Source of the DNA: Apostichopus japonicus
Taxonomy: Eukaryota > Echinodermata > Holothuroidea > Aspidochirotida > Stichopodidae
Reading direction: 5' to 3'
Assembly: GCF_037975245.1 (NCBI RefSeq)
Contig: NC_092578.1
Location: forward strand, 10,832,321-10,896,320
DNA: 64,000 nt
Below, one piece after another: positions 1 to 11,440 of the stretch; the stretch's first letter is position 1; every line of letters starts with the position of its first letter. The notes beneath the pieces were generated by a model that saw nothing but the letters and a program-made list of their open reading frames with translations, was not told the DNA's origin and ran no database searches. A program made the translations under genes and the position numbers.

Positions 1-345
1 TCCTGGAGCAGAAACAAAAATACATGTTGTTGTCAAGCTTGCAATAACTCAATAAGTAGTATATTTATTGAATAGAAAACAGCTGGTTACTCACTGACTG
101 AAAAATAAACATAGAGAAGTAGAAGGCAGTAAACAGCTCCCAGGGCTGAAATATCTTGCAGGTTCAAAATGTTCTGGAGAATCAAAATGAAAAGATAAGT
201 TTTCAATTTTCTATGCCACAGAAAGGCTTGTTACCTGCACCCATCAGTATTAACAAGATTTTACAAAATGCATTTACACGTTATCACTTTCATGATTCTT
301 GTAGGATCTCTGTGAAATATGAAAATATGCAAGTAACATATGTAC
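1..345. other. SCAP intron, partial
   Basis: This is A+T-rich sequence downstream, in gene sense, of the last SCAP exon seen. No further exon, RNA gene or repeat is recognisable. The short plus-strand ORF at 156-368 overlaps exon 6 in antisense and has no family features. Confidence 0.5.
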
Positions 346-448
346 CTTGTAATGGATGTGTAATATAGTTTCATCAGTACTCCACTTCTCTTGTAAGTTA
401 CTAGGATTGTGCTTTTCCTGTAAATGATGCTGTAAACCTCTCACGAAG
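346..448 (-). CDS. SCAP: SCAP exon 6 (probable): end of luminal loop 1
   Basis: The acceptor TTTATTACTAG precedes 448 and the donor GTACAT follows 346. One base plus 34 codons give FVRGLQHHLQEKHNPS...DETILHIHYK, which corresponds to FLSSLRARLMLLHPSP...EYLVHVHFK just before TM2 in SCAP. The exon ends in phase 0. TM2 and the sterol-sensing domain would be encoded by exons left of the window. Confidence 0.7.
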
Positions 449-3400
449 CTAGTAATAAAAGACAAAATAAAGTTTAGCAGGATATAGCATTAACATCTAT
501 CCCAGTGTCAAATATGCAATTTTATTATGGAAAATATACAGAGTTCTTAGGTTGTTAAGTAATGATATTTGACAATGTAAAATATACAAGTATGCAGATG
601 TTGGCATCTATAAGTTTTGTCTATTGTTTTGTCAATGATACGACATTGCCAAGTTGTTAAATAGCCAAACGATAGTACAATGTTACTATGCACAAATGCA
701 GATGTTGGCATCCAGCTTTATCTTTTGTGTTGTTGAAGCTATGAATTTTCGCTTTTGTTATATCGATGTGATTATGTAATACCAGCACGACAGGGTTATA
801 TAAGGTTGCGTTGAGTTGCACAAAATCTAGCAACGTGCAAGCACTAAACTTAAGGAAAAGACAATGGATTTGCCAATGAGGAGAAACTATCCTAGCCTAG
901 ATATTTTTCATCGTACTGCTGAGGGTTGGATGTTGTAGTTTCTGGTCGCTGAGGACCTGAAAGCAATCTTGCTTGTTTCGCTGAGGACACGAGGAAGTAT
1001 TTTATATTATATCAACTGTTGTTAGAGGGTCAACCAAAGTACTCAAGGGTTCCAATTGTGAGTAAACTAGCTGACGCCAGGTTCCCCTAATCCTACCTGG
1101 TCAGGGACAACCTCCCGGTTTTTACATATGTCCATGGTTACTTCTAGGGTGTATCGATCACTCCAAACATCACCACATACATAAAGGACATTAACCATAT
1201 CGCCCCAGCTGATTATACCCACCAACTAATTTGCCCCATTAATAACTGTTTGTTCGTGCCAGAGTTGAGATGGCCTCACAAGGACAACCTAAAGTTAGAA
1301 TTAACATTAAATTTAAATTATAATTCTATATGTTCTTATATGTGTATTTCTATGGTTGTATAATCCAAGAAGCTGATAAGGATTTACAAAACCTAAAATT
1401 GAGTGTTTGTTGTATTCTTTTGACATGGTCTCTCATCAGAGCAACCTTTCCTTAATTTCTCCTCTGTGTCTTGATTCCTCTGGATCAAACTTGTGACACA
1501 TAGAAACTACCAAACAACATATGACATGTTGGATATAATCCCAGCAATAAATTGATTCCCAGTAGGACTCAAGCTTACCTTTCATTGTAAGTGTGTAATA
1601 TGACTGTGACAGCGTATGTGATTTGACGAGATCTACTCCGTATGGTGTGTCGCTTAAACCCAGACTGCCATGGAGAAAACCCAATCAATAATTCTGGTGA
1701 AATCAAAAGAAGAAACGGTAGAACCACAAAGTCATTGTCAGCAGAATATACATATTGTTTCTGCTATTGAAATTATGAATGCTTCAAATAACTCTAACTA
1801 TCACAAGAGAACTGTACAAAAGAACTTACAATAATCTATAAGATTAATTCATCAACTGAGTCTTCCATTGAACTGTGAACCAATGCAAAGTTTTATCTTG
1901 GAACAATAACTTCAAATTGAAGTTAAAACTGGTTACTATGAATGATGTTGTTCTGATTAAGTTGCAAATTGGTTTCTATATGATATGAGAGGCAAATAAA
2001 AACATTGTCTCCCTAAACAGGAGCAGACTAAAGTACAAGTCAGGGTTTTTTACTGTAGGTTGTTCACTCCTTAATGGCAGATTCCAAATGAGGAGAAAGT
2101 GAGGAGTGACCTGGAGGTGGGTCAAAGAGGATGCAGTGCTTACAGTAAATAAATATGTGGGAAGGAGCATCTGTTGATTGGAGACAGGTAGGAGAAGACT
2201 GAATTAAATCACATCTATATACAGAGCATAGCAACCTGCAGATTAACTTGTAAACACTCAACATGAAAAGGAAGATCCTGTTTTGTAATGAATTTGCAGG
2301 GAACTATGTGTAGGTAATGATAAAGCTTCACACAACTGAGATTAACATCGTGGACCACATTCAAGTGAATTAAAAGCTGCTTAACAACAAAGCAATGAGA
2401 CAGCAAACTAAATTAGACTTTGTTCATGACACTGAGGATTAACATTTACCTGACAAATCTGGTTTAACAGTGCTGGGCACCACCCTCTCCACATCGAGGA
2501 GGGATTTGACAGGTTTGGCATCTAACAGGAAGCTATTATAATCCAAAGTCCATGCATTGGCAGGAGAGATAACCAAACAACTGTGCTGTGGAAAGTATGG
2601 CTGTAATTCCCTGGCTGTTTGAGTTACATAGTAACAGAGAGATTTTGTGGCTTGGCTGTTGAGAATTAAACAAGAAAAGGGGCAAAGTGTCTTCACTTGT
2701 CATGCTATCGAATTATGCTGGCATTTTATTGGTTAGAAGTGTTTTTTTGCTAATAAAATCTTTTTAGTTAGAAAATCTTACTACATTGAGCAATCTTTTT
2801 TCACCATGAGCAGACATTCGTTTTAGTGGCAAATATATGAAACATGAAGTACCTTTATCTCATCGCTCATTCATGAAACTGTTTTTCAGTATTATTAAAA
2901 TGGTGATCAAAACCTTTCTTCCCCCTTTGCAGTAGTAGTATACATTTAAGGTATAAATGTAGTTTAATTGCCTCAAACTTCAAATCTGCTACTGAACGTA
3001 AACTAAAAGAAATCAATTGGATCTTTTGTTATTTATAAATATGAACTTACTCGCAATGACTGAACTCAAAAGACGAAGGCTTAACAGATATCTAACTGCA
3101 ATAATCTACTGTGTGTATGAGTAACCTGTACATTTGTTCAAGATTTTAATACCTCGGACAACATACATAAACCAGAGCCAACAAATTGAATGAGCAAATA
3201 AAATAACATTAATTACCAAGTTCAACCTGAACACCTACGTAGATAAACAGCCTCGCATTGCCATTCACTTACCTTAAAATAAAGAAGGAATGAATTTACA
3301 TGTGAATTCTAAAGAAAGAGAGTCCATGAAACTTCAAGTCCTTCAGTCAAATGCTGAACTTTCTTTTGTCTCATTTACTTGCTGGTTACTTTGGTACCTT

Positions 3401-6400
3401 GGTCATATTTATGTTCAAAGTTTAAGTTACACTCACAGCATATGATAAATAATGTCAATGACATCATTGCTTCAAAGAAGTTCATTTAAAAAATGTTCCT
3501 TCCAATGTAAATTATGTAAAATAAAGGAGCAACCAATTGAAACTAAGGTGTGTAACTTGCACTTACCCTTGTGATGACACATACTGCAGAATGTCATTAT
3601 TTATGTCAAATGCCTTTGCTAGTGGTCCACGAAATGCATCATGCTTGTCTAAGCCAGCATGCCAAGGGAACACTGTAGTATTGACAACAACCTGAAGCAC
3701 GTAGCCAACAGGTGGCTTAGAAAACTAAAAAGCAAAAGAAGATATAGAAGAAGGTCCATATTAGAGTAGAACTAACCAGCCAGCATCTTGAAATGCCACC
3801 TCCATTTGCCAATGAATTTCTGTGGGAATGATTGGTATCCATCCTGTGTGGTATCTTAAAGTCAAATATTGTTGTCAGAACATAATCGTATCCAAATCTG
3901 GAAATGTTGCTTAACTTTGGTGAAAGGCAAACAGTCATCAAGCATAAGAATGTGGGGCTATGTATACCAACTTATACTAGCTATGACATTAATTTGGACG
4001 CTTATCATAATAACTTGCTATGCAGATATTCACCCATTGTGGCTGCATTGCTTGATTGTCCAGATATGTCTCGCTCTCCAAGTGATTATTTGTGTGGAAA
4101 TTTCTGGTAGGGTCATGGAACCAAGTCAGAGGTGTAGTGTACTGATGGAACACTGTCATGCTCATTGGTAGAGACAAAAATGGTAGGCTGCAAAATGAAA
4201 ATGAAATGTCATCAGAACATGGGGAAAATGCCCTGTGAGTTTTAGGAAGTACCATGTTAAGCTCTACTGTTTACTATTGTCATATGCCAAACCAGTCCTG
4301 AAAAGCATATCTGTGTGTCCAAGGACTACTAAAGGTATTAAATCTATGACAGCTGCCAATGGACAAAACATTTCACTGGATAAATACTCAGGTATTATGA
4401 TATTATATGGCTATCAGTACATTAATTCATGTTAAAGCCTCATTATGTATTCAATCTTTAATTCATTCTTGACAGTCTGAAAAAAAATTGGGGTTTCTAT
4501 TTTGTAGCAAATAACCACAAATGTGTACATCACAATTGTGTGACTATTGTCTACAGTATGCATTAGTATTGACCCAGGAAAACAAAACAACAGGCTAAGT
4601 GATTCCTTGCTATGTCTTCTATGAGGACATTCAATGAATACAAACTTTCAAGTTTGACTGTAAAACAATAGGGTTCTTGACTTTTTGCACTCACTAAGGT
4701 GGAATAACGTACAAAGTATGAACTTCATCCAAGCTTTGCTTTTGTTATCATGTATATCGTTTTTCCGACATCAACCTAGCTTGGCATTTAATAGCCTTTG
4801 ACCTCTATGGGAAACAATATTAATAGTGTTCTTGTCCTCACTCATGTATATGTACATACACATTTCACATTGCTGTTAAAATTATCCTGTTACAAAGTTT
4901 TCTAATGTTAACCTCTCTTAACCTTAAATGACCTTTGACCTCTGTAGGGTTCTTGTACTCATTTAGGTGGATCCAACAAAGTATGAAGTCCATACTTTAA
5001 TGTTTTAATTTTAAGTTACCATTTTTGGTTTGTAACAAGGTTCTTGTCCTCATGAAGATGGATTAAAATACCATGTTAGTTCATTCAAGCCAAACATTTG
5101 AAGTTGCCATGTTTGTAAAAGTAAAAACTTTTGACCTGTCTTGACATCAAATGACATTTGACCTCTTAGGAAAACAAAAAACATTCTTTTTACTGACAGA
5201 GGTGGATCCACATACCAAGTATGAAGTTCATCCACACTTTATTTTTGAAGTTGCTGGTCATTTGACCGTTTTGGAAAACAATAAGATTCTTGAAATCACT
5301 TTGGGTTTGCAGTTATCACATTTACAAAGGTTTCAGACTTTGACCTCAATAGGGTTCTTGTACTTACAAGATCCACATACTATGCATGACGTTCATCCAA
5401 GCTTTGTTTGAAATTATAGAGTTAAAATGCGTTCAGACTTGACCTCTGATGACCTCAATGCCCTTCAACCTCCCTATACGAAAGACTATAAGGTCCGCAT
5501 ACTTTGTATGAATTCCATACAAGGTTTGCATTTGAAGTTACTTTGTGTACAAGGTTTTCATACTTTGACCTCTGTTGACCTTTGACCAACACAGGTAAAA
5601 AAAAAGGTTTTCGTATTGATTAGACTGCATCTACATACCATGTATGAAGTTAAATCACCATGCACTTTTTTGTTTGAATTTACAAGCTCATACAAATATG
5701 CACAAAGTGTAGACTCGACATCAAAAAGCATGTAGATTGTTCGAATGAGAAGTGTTAGTGGTTCTGTGACATTATTATAATACATATTATAGATCTCTGT
5801 ATGTGTTCATAAGCAGACAAAGTTTACTCTAAACATTTTGTAAATACAAGGTACTTTTAAATTTTCTACAGACCATTATAAAGGCTACCTTCAAGCCTCT
5901 TACAGTATGCTACCGATCCTGACAATTTAAAAGAAGTTTTGGTACTATTCTGTAGTAAATAATCACACAATCATGAAACTTACACTTTTTTCAAAAATTG
6001 CAAAGTTGTTGGTCGATTTGCAGAGATCAAGCGAATTAAAAATTTCAACAAAAAAACCCTGTTGGTGTACCAAACATTACCCTGACGCATGTGGATGTCT
6101 TGACCTCATGAAGAACAAATCAGTGCAAGTGAAGCAACTAATGACTTGAGTCAGTGTATTTGAGATGTGTCCATTGAATGGCTCTCTCTCTCTACTGCAT
6201 GATGTTGTGAAAGTCATTATGTATGGTAATTGAGCTAGTCAAGGTGATTGCATAAAATACATGCCCAGCATATACAGGGTAGCCAGTACAGTTATAGTAT
6301 AGTTATGAACTGAAAGGTCAATACATCTGTCAGCACATACGTCAGATTGATGTTTTCATATCAGCATAAACAATAACAAAGGCTGGACACCATGTCTTGG

Positions 6401-7191
6401 TTTTAACTTTTTGTTTGTGTTATCTCTGCGAATGAGCCAACATTTGGTGAAAGAAATAAATAGTCATGATTGTGTGCTACTCAATAGTGCAAAAGAAAAA
6501 GGGTGTAGAGTTAGGGATCGGTTGGTTTGTGGTTATATTTGAATTGATGAGTGTTTAAATCATTACAAGAGGCAGTACCAAGTAATCATTGTTCAGAAAC
6601 GAGCAAGTATGGACACTTATCAGATTCATACAATTCAGGTACATTCAGAAACCCAAAATTCAAAGTACAATACAAAACATTTGCATTAAATTGGGTGTTT
6701 ATTGCATACAATAATTCATCCATAGACTACAATTACATTACCATATAGGGAACTTACCACAAATACCCACTGGAAGAAAAATAAAATGACCTCAATACAA
6801 TCCTCCATGTTGACATGCACAGGAAAGTATATCACAAACAATTCTTCATTAAATCATCAACAATTATTCTCAATGTTCATTAATGTTGTCAGTACAGTAC
6901 CCTCATTGATGTATGTGAATAATTTTGAGGGCAGGTACAAACCTCCAGTTAACACTGACAACTTAGGAACATATTCAGCTATTTCATTTTGGGGCCAATA
7001 CTGACAACCTACTGGGGTATACATTTCTGTTGCCCAGTAAATACAGAGACATACAATCTTTTCTCTCACCAGCAAAAGATGACCATTATAGCAGAGAGAA
7101 GAATCATGACCTCTGGATGTTTAGCACAAAACATGCCATGGCGGAAAAAAGTGGTGGACACCAACTCTTGCATCCATTTGAGGAACCTCAT
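346..7191 (-). CDS. SCAP: SCAP gene, 5' part (six exons seen, 3' part outside the window)
   Basis: SCAP is the endoplasmic reticulum membrane protein that binds SREBP, senses sterol and carries SREBP to the Golgi for cleavage. Six minus-strand exons (7070-7191, 4034-4187, 3567-3724, 2450-2655, 1579-1664, 346-448) read in order like the SCAP N-terminus: a short cytosolic start, TM1, then the large luminal loop 1. Key matches to the family, compared from memory, are FRHG before TM1, the QPQW/PPVGYV junction, VFPWH, and HSCLVISP in the loop. Junctions 1-2, 2-3 and 3-4 join in phase. Junctions 4-5 and 5-6 do not join in phase as I read them. The sterol-sensing domain and the WD40 repeats would lie left of position 1. 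Orthology is inferred from motif order and spacing; no database search was done. Confidence 0.85.
449..1578. other. SCAP intron 5
   Basis: Non-coding A+T-rich DNA between exons 6 and 5. A short imperfect direct repeat occurs here: a phrase around GCAGATGTTGGCATC appears near 595 and again near 699. I see no gene or complete mobile element. Confidence 0.5.
1579..1664 (-). CDS. SCAP: SCAP exon 5 (probable): luminal loop 1
   Basis: This 86-bp segment lies between a CTCCATGGCAG acceptor and a GTAAGC donor and translates to LGLSDTPYGVDLVKSHTL followed by SQSYYTLTMK. It corresponds to the GVPGKYSGVSLYTRK to SYTITLVF stretch of SCAP. The order and size fit. The start phase (2) does not match the end phase of exon 4 (1), and its end phase (1) does not match exon 6 (2). 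I read this as a missed short exon or alternative boundary. A frameshift in this copy or an assembly error is also possible. Confidence 0.68.
1665..3566. other. SCAP introns 3 and 4 (exon 4 at 2450-2655 lies inside)
   Basis: A+T-rich intronic sequence on both sides of exon 4. A missing micro-exon that would repair the exon 4-5 phase could lie at 1665-2449, but I could not identify one. No transposon or RNA gene was recognised. Confidence 0.45.
2450..2655 (-). CDS. SCAP: SCAP exon 4: luminal loop 1, central part
   Basis: The acceptor TTCTCAACAG lies just above 2655 and the donor GTAAATG starts at 2449. The exon supplies one base, 68 codons and one trailing base. The stretch LQPYFPQHSCLVISPANAW aligns with LRNLLPEHGCLLLSPGNFW of the family and keeps the central Cys. 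The remaining part (SLLDVERVVPSTVKPDLS) is more divergent. The exon ends in phase 1, while the next recognisable exon starts in phase 2, so a tiny exon or a different splice site may have been missed here. Confidence 0.88.
3567..3724 (-). CDS. SCAP: SCAP exon 3: conserved luminal loop segment
   Basis: A clean acceptor (TTTGCTTTTTAG) precedes 3724 and a GTAAGTG donor follows 3567. The 52 codons include PPVGYVLQVVVNTTVFPWH, the best match in the window to the SCAP luminal loop, whose human counterpart reads APVAYV...SSVFPWH. The segment GPLAKAF corresponds to SPLSRAF. The NTT triplet is an N-glycosylation sequon on the luminal side. The exon ends in phase 2 and joins exon 4 in frame. Confidence 0.9.
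4034..4187 (-). CDS. SCAP: SCAP exon 2: start of luminal loop 1
   Basis: The acceptor is TTTTGCAG just above 4187. The exon contributes one base, then 51 codons. It begins LPFLSLPMS and contains a QYTTPLTWF segment that matches the EFTTPVKDY region of the family, then ends QPQW. The donor GTGAAT at 4033 is weak by consensus but leaves phase 0, exactly what exon 3 needs. The middle of the exon (residues around HTNNHLESETYLDN) is hydrophilic and variable, as expected for the luminal side. The position in the gene and both junction phases support the call. Confidence 0.82.
4188..7069. other. SCAP intron 1, largest intron seen
   Basis: About 2.9 kb separates coding exons 1 and 2. Roughly one third (4660-5640) is a diverged tandem repeat described separately. 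The rest is A+T-rich DNA without recognisable features. Short ORFs in this stretch have no family features. Confidence 0.5.
4660..5640. repeat. Diverged tandem repeat with GACCTYTG / GTATGAAGTTCATCC phrases
   Basis: A block of roughly 100-130 bp recurs at least six times in degraded form. Each contains TTTGACCTCT, a phrase like GGGTTCTTG(T/A)(A/C)CTCA, then GGATCCACATACCA and TATGAAGTTCATCC. Copies are uneven and partly truncated. The same family reappears at 10990-11440, so it is dispersed as well as tandem. It may be a transposon remnant or an old minisatellite; no coding capacity is visible. Confidence 0.7.
7070..7191 (-). CDS. SCAP: SCAP exon 1 coding part: start codon, cytosolic tail and TM1
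   Basis: The exon starts at the ATG ending at 7191 and gives 40 codons plus two bases before a GTGAGA donor at 7069. Residues 1-19 end in FFRHG, the same length as the human N-terminus before its FYNHG. They are followed by MFCAKHPE and the hydrophobic stretch VMILLSAIMVIFC, which is TM1. The reading frame stays open further upstream, so the start is chosen by the length match and not by a stop. The two trailing bases TG join the single C of exon 2 to make a Cys codon, giving a CC pair as in SCAP. The 5' untranslated exon and promoter were not identified. Confidence 0.85.
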
Positions 7192-9750
7192 TTGAGGGCC
7201 GAAGATGAAATGGAGCATTAGCAACAAGTGATAAATGCAAAACCACTGAAGTCTTCCCAAGAAGCTACCATTCTCTCTAGTGCTTCCGTGCCCAAGTTGG
7301 CCCCACGTTTCTTTCTGATGAAGTAAAACAAGACAATTTTTGTCAGAATGAATTATACACAACTGTATTTGTAGCAATACCATATTTATACACATGTCCT
7401 TCATTCACTACTAAAGAGAACTACTTTTCATTGCAATTATGTGCCTACTGGCTTAGCCTGGTGGTCTATGTAAAGAGGTGAAAATTGCAAATATTGACAT
7501 GGCATAGCCAGAGGGACAAGTCTCACAGTGGTAACTTGCCATATAAAAGAAAATTTAAATCAGTATTCAATTACAGGGGTATATCAGTGGCAGACAATAT
7601 GAACCTTATCTTAAAGCGAGTAATATTGAGTTGAAAAATAGATAAATAATTTAGATATCATGAAGACAACAATCAGTTCACTCAGTTGTTGTCAGATGCA
7701 ATCATGAAATTATCAAAATTGACAGAGCCATACAAAATTATATGAGTATGAGATTTTGAATTTTTAAAATTTAGGATACCAATTATCTTCAACAGTTTTG
7801 TTAAGCAGTCAGAAATTAAGTAAAGTGGGTGATGTCGCATTAGTCTAAGTGTGAACTAAATTAGTCCTCTTCAACAACCTTCTAACTTTTCCTGGGATGA
7901 TCAGCACTAAACCAATGAAAAGTTCTTGGCATTGAAAATGGCTCAGTCAGTTTTGGTTGTAAGATGTACAATCAACATTACAGCATGAATATATGACCAT
8001 ACGTCCAACTTCCGCACCTGCAATGTAGAGTGCTCAATCACCACAGAGCTACCATAATCTTTATTTATACAACGTGCTAGAAGGAAGGTACATTAAAAAC
8101 AAAAATACACATTACATGTATGTAAGCAAGTAAAGTTGCAACATAGGCCACAAGTAAATAGACATTCAGAGTACAAAATGTACTACTTGACATAAAGACT
8201 AAAAGATAATTAGTGATACCTGCATAGCAAAACACAGTGTAGTCAATATTTCTTACCTGTGTTGATCTAAGACATGATACAACATAACGACATAATCTTG
8301 TAACAATCACCACACACATCTTTGATGGCTGCAAACTGAAATGTTTTAACAAACTAACAATTCATGAAGAAATGAAGCACACATCAAGCACAGTAAACCA
8401 AAATGGTGTGATTTCTTTGAGCTATGTATTACCAAACTGTATGTCCTTAACAACAGACTAACGTCACAGCACTTCCCACTAAACAACTACAATCACACAT
8501 ACAGCAAAAAGGATCACCATATATTTCCAACAAATGACGGTTTGGTGATGTCATTGTCAAGTTGAACAGCTTCTTTGTTAAGATAAAAATGGTCTCAGCA
8601 GAACTAGCTGTAGACCAATTACCTCTCCACAAGTGAAGCGCAACTGCTAGAGTTTAATTTAGACAGTGATGTAATCACCTGGAATGGGGTTCACCCTGTT
8701 TATTTTCCAACTTTCAGGATAATGGGGTGATATCTGCTTGTTGTTACAAAATCTGTCAAACATACTGCTACACAAAATATTCTGTTCTTGTTCTTCATTA
8801 TTAGTGTGAGTAGAGATCATAGCCAATATTAAGATCAATATCCATATATTTCAACATAACTATGTCAGAAATAAAATCAATATATGTTTTATTTTGTAAA
8901 ATGTTGCAATTAAAAGCATACTTGTCAAGAATAACAGTAATCTTTGGTCAATATGCTTACTGTAGCACTAGTATGCACAGATATATTAATGTTACAGTGA
9001 AATCCACACCCCCCCCCCTAACTGTGGTGGTTAAAGTACTATAACCTAAGTGGTACTATTCTAACACTCCACACTCACTGCATTATGACTGTTAAGGCTG
9101 AAAGCTTGATTCTGGGAATGAACAGCACCCTCAAAATCACTTCTCTTGTTTCAATATTATTGAGTGTTTTAGTATTTCAAGGTAAATTTGTGCTGACTGA
9201 AGTAAAATACCTCCGATGTTTTGACACAAATGAGAAGTTATGTTTGGTTGTAATGTGAAAAAGACTTACAGTAACACATGGATAAAATAATGTTAAACCC
9301 TTTTTTGGACTGTTCAGGTTGACAAAATGTGACAACATCAGTGTACAAAAATAGCATTTGTTCACAAAGTGAATGTGTGAAGATTTTAGTTAAAATGTAT
9401 TTCTGTATATATCTGAATTTATGAGGGCAGTATTTCTTTGCAATGTACGATTTCTTTTCTTTACAAATTTTTACAAGATTTTCTTTACAAAACAGTACTT
9501 TAACTGTTTTGGATTTTACAAGCTGATTTGTTGAATGGAACTGTGCCACAAATAGGCCGTCTTCCATGTCTTGTTTTTGGTTCCTTTGCCCACTTTTTTT
9601 GGTGAGTGGTGTGATTGTAGCTTAAAATGCGGAAATAATCTTGAAAATAATCATAAGATTCATAATTTACTATGTCAACAAAACAGTTCTTGCACATTAC
9701 TGTAAAATGTAGTAAAATAGTGGTATTTGATTGTGGGACATGACTGATAT
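7192..9750. other. A+T-rich region upstream of SCAP coding sequence
   Basis: No convincing exon, RNA gene or transposon. It should contain the SCAP 5' untranslated exon(s) and promoter, but I cannot place them. A run of ten C near 9009 is the only notable simple sequence. Confidence 0.4.
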
Positions 9751-9761
9751 TGGGCAACTGA

Positions 9762-9766
9762 CCAAT
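9762..9766 (+). promoter_or_regulatory. CCAAT box candidate
   Basis: CCAAT within TGACCAATCATAG lies about 140 bp upstream of the putative first exon at 9907. The spacing fits a proximal promoter element, and it could also serve the divergent SCAP gene. It is a five-base motif, so this is weak. Confidence 0.25.
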
Positions 9767-9906
9767 CATAGGGCTGCTTCTCGTGACCTTTTGACCCGGC
9801 CCAAACTTTGTTTATATCTACTGTAGCTAGCCTAGATTCGATTACGCACTGCCTGTAAATAAAGGGCCTGGCTATACAGCCCATCCCTTGCTCCAATCTA
9901 ACAGAG

Positions 9907-9942
9907 ATGGCAGTCCAAATGATCGGAAAACGTTTGACAAAG
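9907..9942 (+). CDS. Possible first coding exon of an unidentified plus-strand gene
   Basis: An ATG in the context ACAGAGATGG opens 12 codons (MAVQMIGKRLTK) that end exactly at a strong GTAAGA donor. The short basic peptide could be a mitochondrial or N-terminal leader, but that is a guess. It joins in phase 0 to the acceptor at 10674, giving a 40-residue product before a TAA, unless the downstream block is decayed. I do not recognise the gene. Confidence 0.35.
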
Positions 9943-10673
9943 GTAAGAATAGAATAACTTAGCCAAAAAGTGGTAAAAAATATATGTACACTTGTATGAT
10001 ATTGTAGGCAAATGTCGAAATTTCTGTTGATTATGTGCATAAGCCTACGCTGCAAAGTTGACGTTATATTTATCAAGTAATACATAGGCCTATAGGCTAT
10101 GCCTATGCTTGGCCTAGGTTATGATGGCCTTATATTATGGATGATAAGACGTTAGTACATCTGATCGATGTTGGTAATTCCTAAACACTAATCAAGGAAA
10201 TGCTGCAATGGCAGGGTTTTAAAAGAGAAAGAAACAAGGTTAAACTATGGTTGACTTTCGTATCACTTTGTGTAGGCCTTGACATAGGCTTACTTCTAAC
10301 GGGGGAGTTATTGCTCCTGTTAGTTTTAACATAACAAAGATCAAAACCATCCTAGGCCTGGGCTAACTTAACTGACGTTATAACTTAGTAGGCATACATG
10401 CTCAGACCAACCCTACAGTAGTGATTAGCATACTGGCATAGATGATAGACTTTATCCTTTTGCAAAATTTCTTGATTGATGGCCTAACTGTAATTAACTG
10501 TACATTAGATGCAATAAGGCTAGGCCTGCACAAATCAATAAGAGACACAAAACAACCAGACAAGCCCTGCAAGGTTAAAGGTCTCTATATCGACTAGCTA
10601 TAATTATGAATATGTGAACTAGTCAAGTTCCATGCCTTCATCTTTTTGTTTTATTTTGCTATTTCTCTGACAG
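9943..10673. other. Non-coding stretch rich in GGCCTA/TAGGCC runs
   Basis: If the exons at 9907 and 10674 belong together this is their intron. The notable content is repeated short motifs such as TAGGCCTATAGGC, GGCCTAGG and CTAGGCCTG. The same motif style recurs near 20640-20930, 25880-25950 and 33000-33110. No gene is visible. Confidence 0.5.
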
Positions 10674-10935
10674 TTTGATGATGACTTCTCACAAATGGAC
10701 AGTCAACTGTGCTGGGAAGGATGGACCATTAACAAGGTTCACCCCAATCAGTTGGTCTAAAAGGTTAATGCCTGTGCTGAGGAATGGTGCAAATGATCTG
10801 GCCCACACTTTGTTGCTCATGAAATTCTAGCAACCTACAAAGAACAGTTTGAGAGCTTTGAGGACATCTTCTACCACTGTGATTGCTATGTGGCTATTAC
10901 CAACAGAACCCACTGAAGCTACTGTAAGAGTTTGA
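10674..10935 (+). pseudogene. Coding-like block with in-frame stops, unidentified
   Basis: After the acceptor TATTTCTCTGACAG one frame reads FDDDFSQMDSQLCWEGW, then KVNACAEEWCK, then HFVAHEILATYKEQFESFED and IFYHCDCYVAI. It is interrupted by TAA at 10758, TGA at 10794 and TGA at 10914, all in the same frame with no shift between them. Composition and regular wording look protein-coding, so I read it as a decayed exon or domain, perhaps linked to the exon at 9907. The family is not recognised. Genuine readthrough or recoding is less likely. Confidence 0.4.
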
Positions 10936-10989
10936 CACCAAAAGAAAATTATAGAATGTGATAACTCACAGACTAATTGTAGCTTCAAT

Positions 10990-11440
10990 TTTGGAGTCAC
11001 CATGTTTACAAAGATTTCAAACTTTGACACAGGTCTGTTACTTCATGTGACCTTTGGCCACTTCAGAAAACATTAGGGTTTTTGCACTTACTAAGGTGGA
11101 TATATAATAAAATATATTATGTATCATGTATGAACTGCAGCCAAGCAGCTTTGAGTTTATCACATTTACAGAGTTTCAGACTTTGACTTCTGTTGACCTC
11201 AAATGACATTTGCCATCCACCAATTTCAACAGTGTTTTTGTACTCACCAAAATGTATCTACATATTAAGTATGACTTTCAAAGATGTTGGAATTTTTGAG
11301 TTATCTTGTTTACAAACTTTTCAGACTTTGACCTCTGTTGACCTTGACTTTCAGAGAAAAAATTGGTTTCTTATATTCAATTGGACAGATCCACATACCA
11401 AATATGAAGTTAATCCACCTTGACCTAATTTTAGTTACCA
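10990..11440. repeat. Second field of the GACCTYTG-type repeat
   Basis: This stretch repeats the phrases of the field at 4660-5640: TTTGACCTCTGTTGACC, a CTCAC(T/C)AA(G/A) phrase, CATACCAAATATGAAG and TTAATCCACC. Three to four degraded units can be followed. It is non-coding. Confidence 0.65.

Noticed and set aside
9238-10085. Minus-strand ORFs of 89-136 codons as genes
   Set aside because: No family features or splice signals; they overlap the plus-strand exon candidate and look like chance open frames.
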